Source: SVQP01 sp045652835 (lineage in GTDB: Bacteria; Bacillota; Clostridia; Oscillospirales; CAG-272). From it: DNA of 13,536 bases. Made by a program: the position numbers and the translations under genes. The stretch is from contig JAZOLE010000122.1 of NCBI GenBank assembly GCA_045652835.1, positions 1 to 13,536 of the forward strand, in the 5' to 3' direction. The first letter of the stretch is position 1; every line of letters starts with the position of its first letter. Shown here in pieces: positions 13,474 through 13,536 of the stretch. A model generated the notes under the pieces. It did no database searches. It was not told where the DNA came from and saw only the letters and a program-made list of their open reading frames with translations.

Positions 13474-13536
13474 TTAATAATAAAAATCATGATTTCCTAC
13501 GCGGAAGGCGTATTTGCGGTTATTTTGTATCCACGA
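13474..13536 (-). CDS. Possible C-terminal end of a gene entering from the right edge
   Basis: The minus strand is open for 20 codons from the window edge to a TAA at 13476-13474, ending in ..RVGNHDFYY. The other two minus frames stop early. A competing plus-strand frame starts at ATG 13490 (MISYAEGVFAV..) and is also open to the edge but lacks a ribosome site. Too short to identify. Confidence 0.22.
   Translation of the reverse strand, partial: SWIQNNRKYAFRVGNHDFYY

Noticed and set aside
1..13536. tRNA or rRNA genes, CRISPR array, complete insertion sequence
   Set aside because: No cloverleaf or rRNA stretch, regularly spaced repeats, or transposase-like reading frame was seen on either strand.

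Overview
The window looks like the chromosomal replication-origin neighbourhood of a member of the Bacillota, most likely a gut-type Clostridia. This rests on the dnaA-dnaN-recF-remB-gyrB order, the Bacillota-type RemB (DUF370) protein between recF and gyrB, the AGGAGG-type ribosome binding sites and the sigma-A-like promoters. No ribosomal RNA or species-diagnostic marker is present, so genus and species cannot be named.

Layout: from 9712 down to the left edge, everything is on the minus strand in one colinear block: dnaA, a 363-base gap with origin features, dnaN, recF, remB, gyrB, a PfkB-family sugar-phosphate kinase, mreC, mreD and gyrA (cut by the left edge). Junctions from dnaN onward are short, and kinase/mreC and mreC/mreD overlap by four bases (ATGA). 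Two things differ from the textbook order. The small S4-domain gene usually found between dnaN and recF is missing. gyrA is separated from gyrB by a kinase plus the cell-shape genes mreC and mreD, with no mreB.

The dnaA-dnaN gap carries a plausible oriC core. It has a tandem pair of DnaA-box-like 9-mers (8075-8092), an adjacent run of TAG/TAA triplets resembling a DnaA-trio (8053-8073), a GA direct repeat, a 20-base alternating pyrimidine-purine tract, an 11-bp inverted repeat and three further box-like 9-mers. The boxes are TGTG(G/C)AAAA, not the classical TGTGGATAA, and DnaA carries substitutions (Asp to Asn, Thr to Ala) in its DNA-reading motif. Three exact copies of the same 9-mer, two forming a palindrome, also lie inside the kinase gene about 5 kb away.

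Divergent from dnaA, on the plus strand, is a copper P-type ATPase with a good sigma-A-like promoter. It is continuous in frame with a C-terminal CopZ-like chaperone domain that has its own strong ribosome binding site, so the locus may make both a fused and a free chaperone.

The right end (about 12.47-13.47 kb) looks like an accessory block. An AT-richer gene of unknown function (minus strand) has its own promoter, terminator and a roughly 120-base structured leader. The 5' end of that leader can pair with the gene's own Shine-Dalgarno sequence, so it is a riboswitch-like candidate. The block is flanked by two related sequence elements in inverted orientation.
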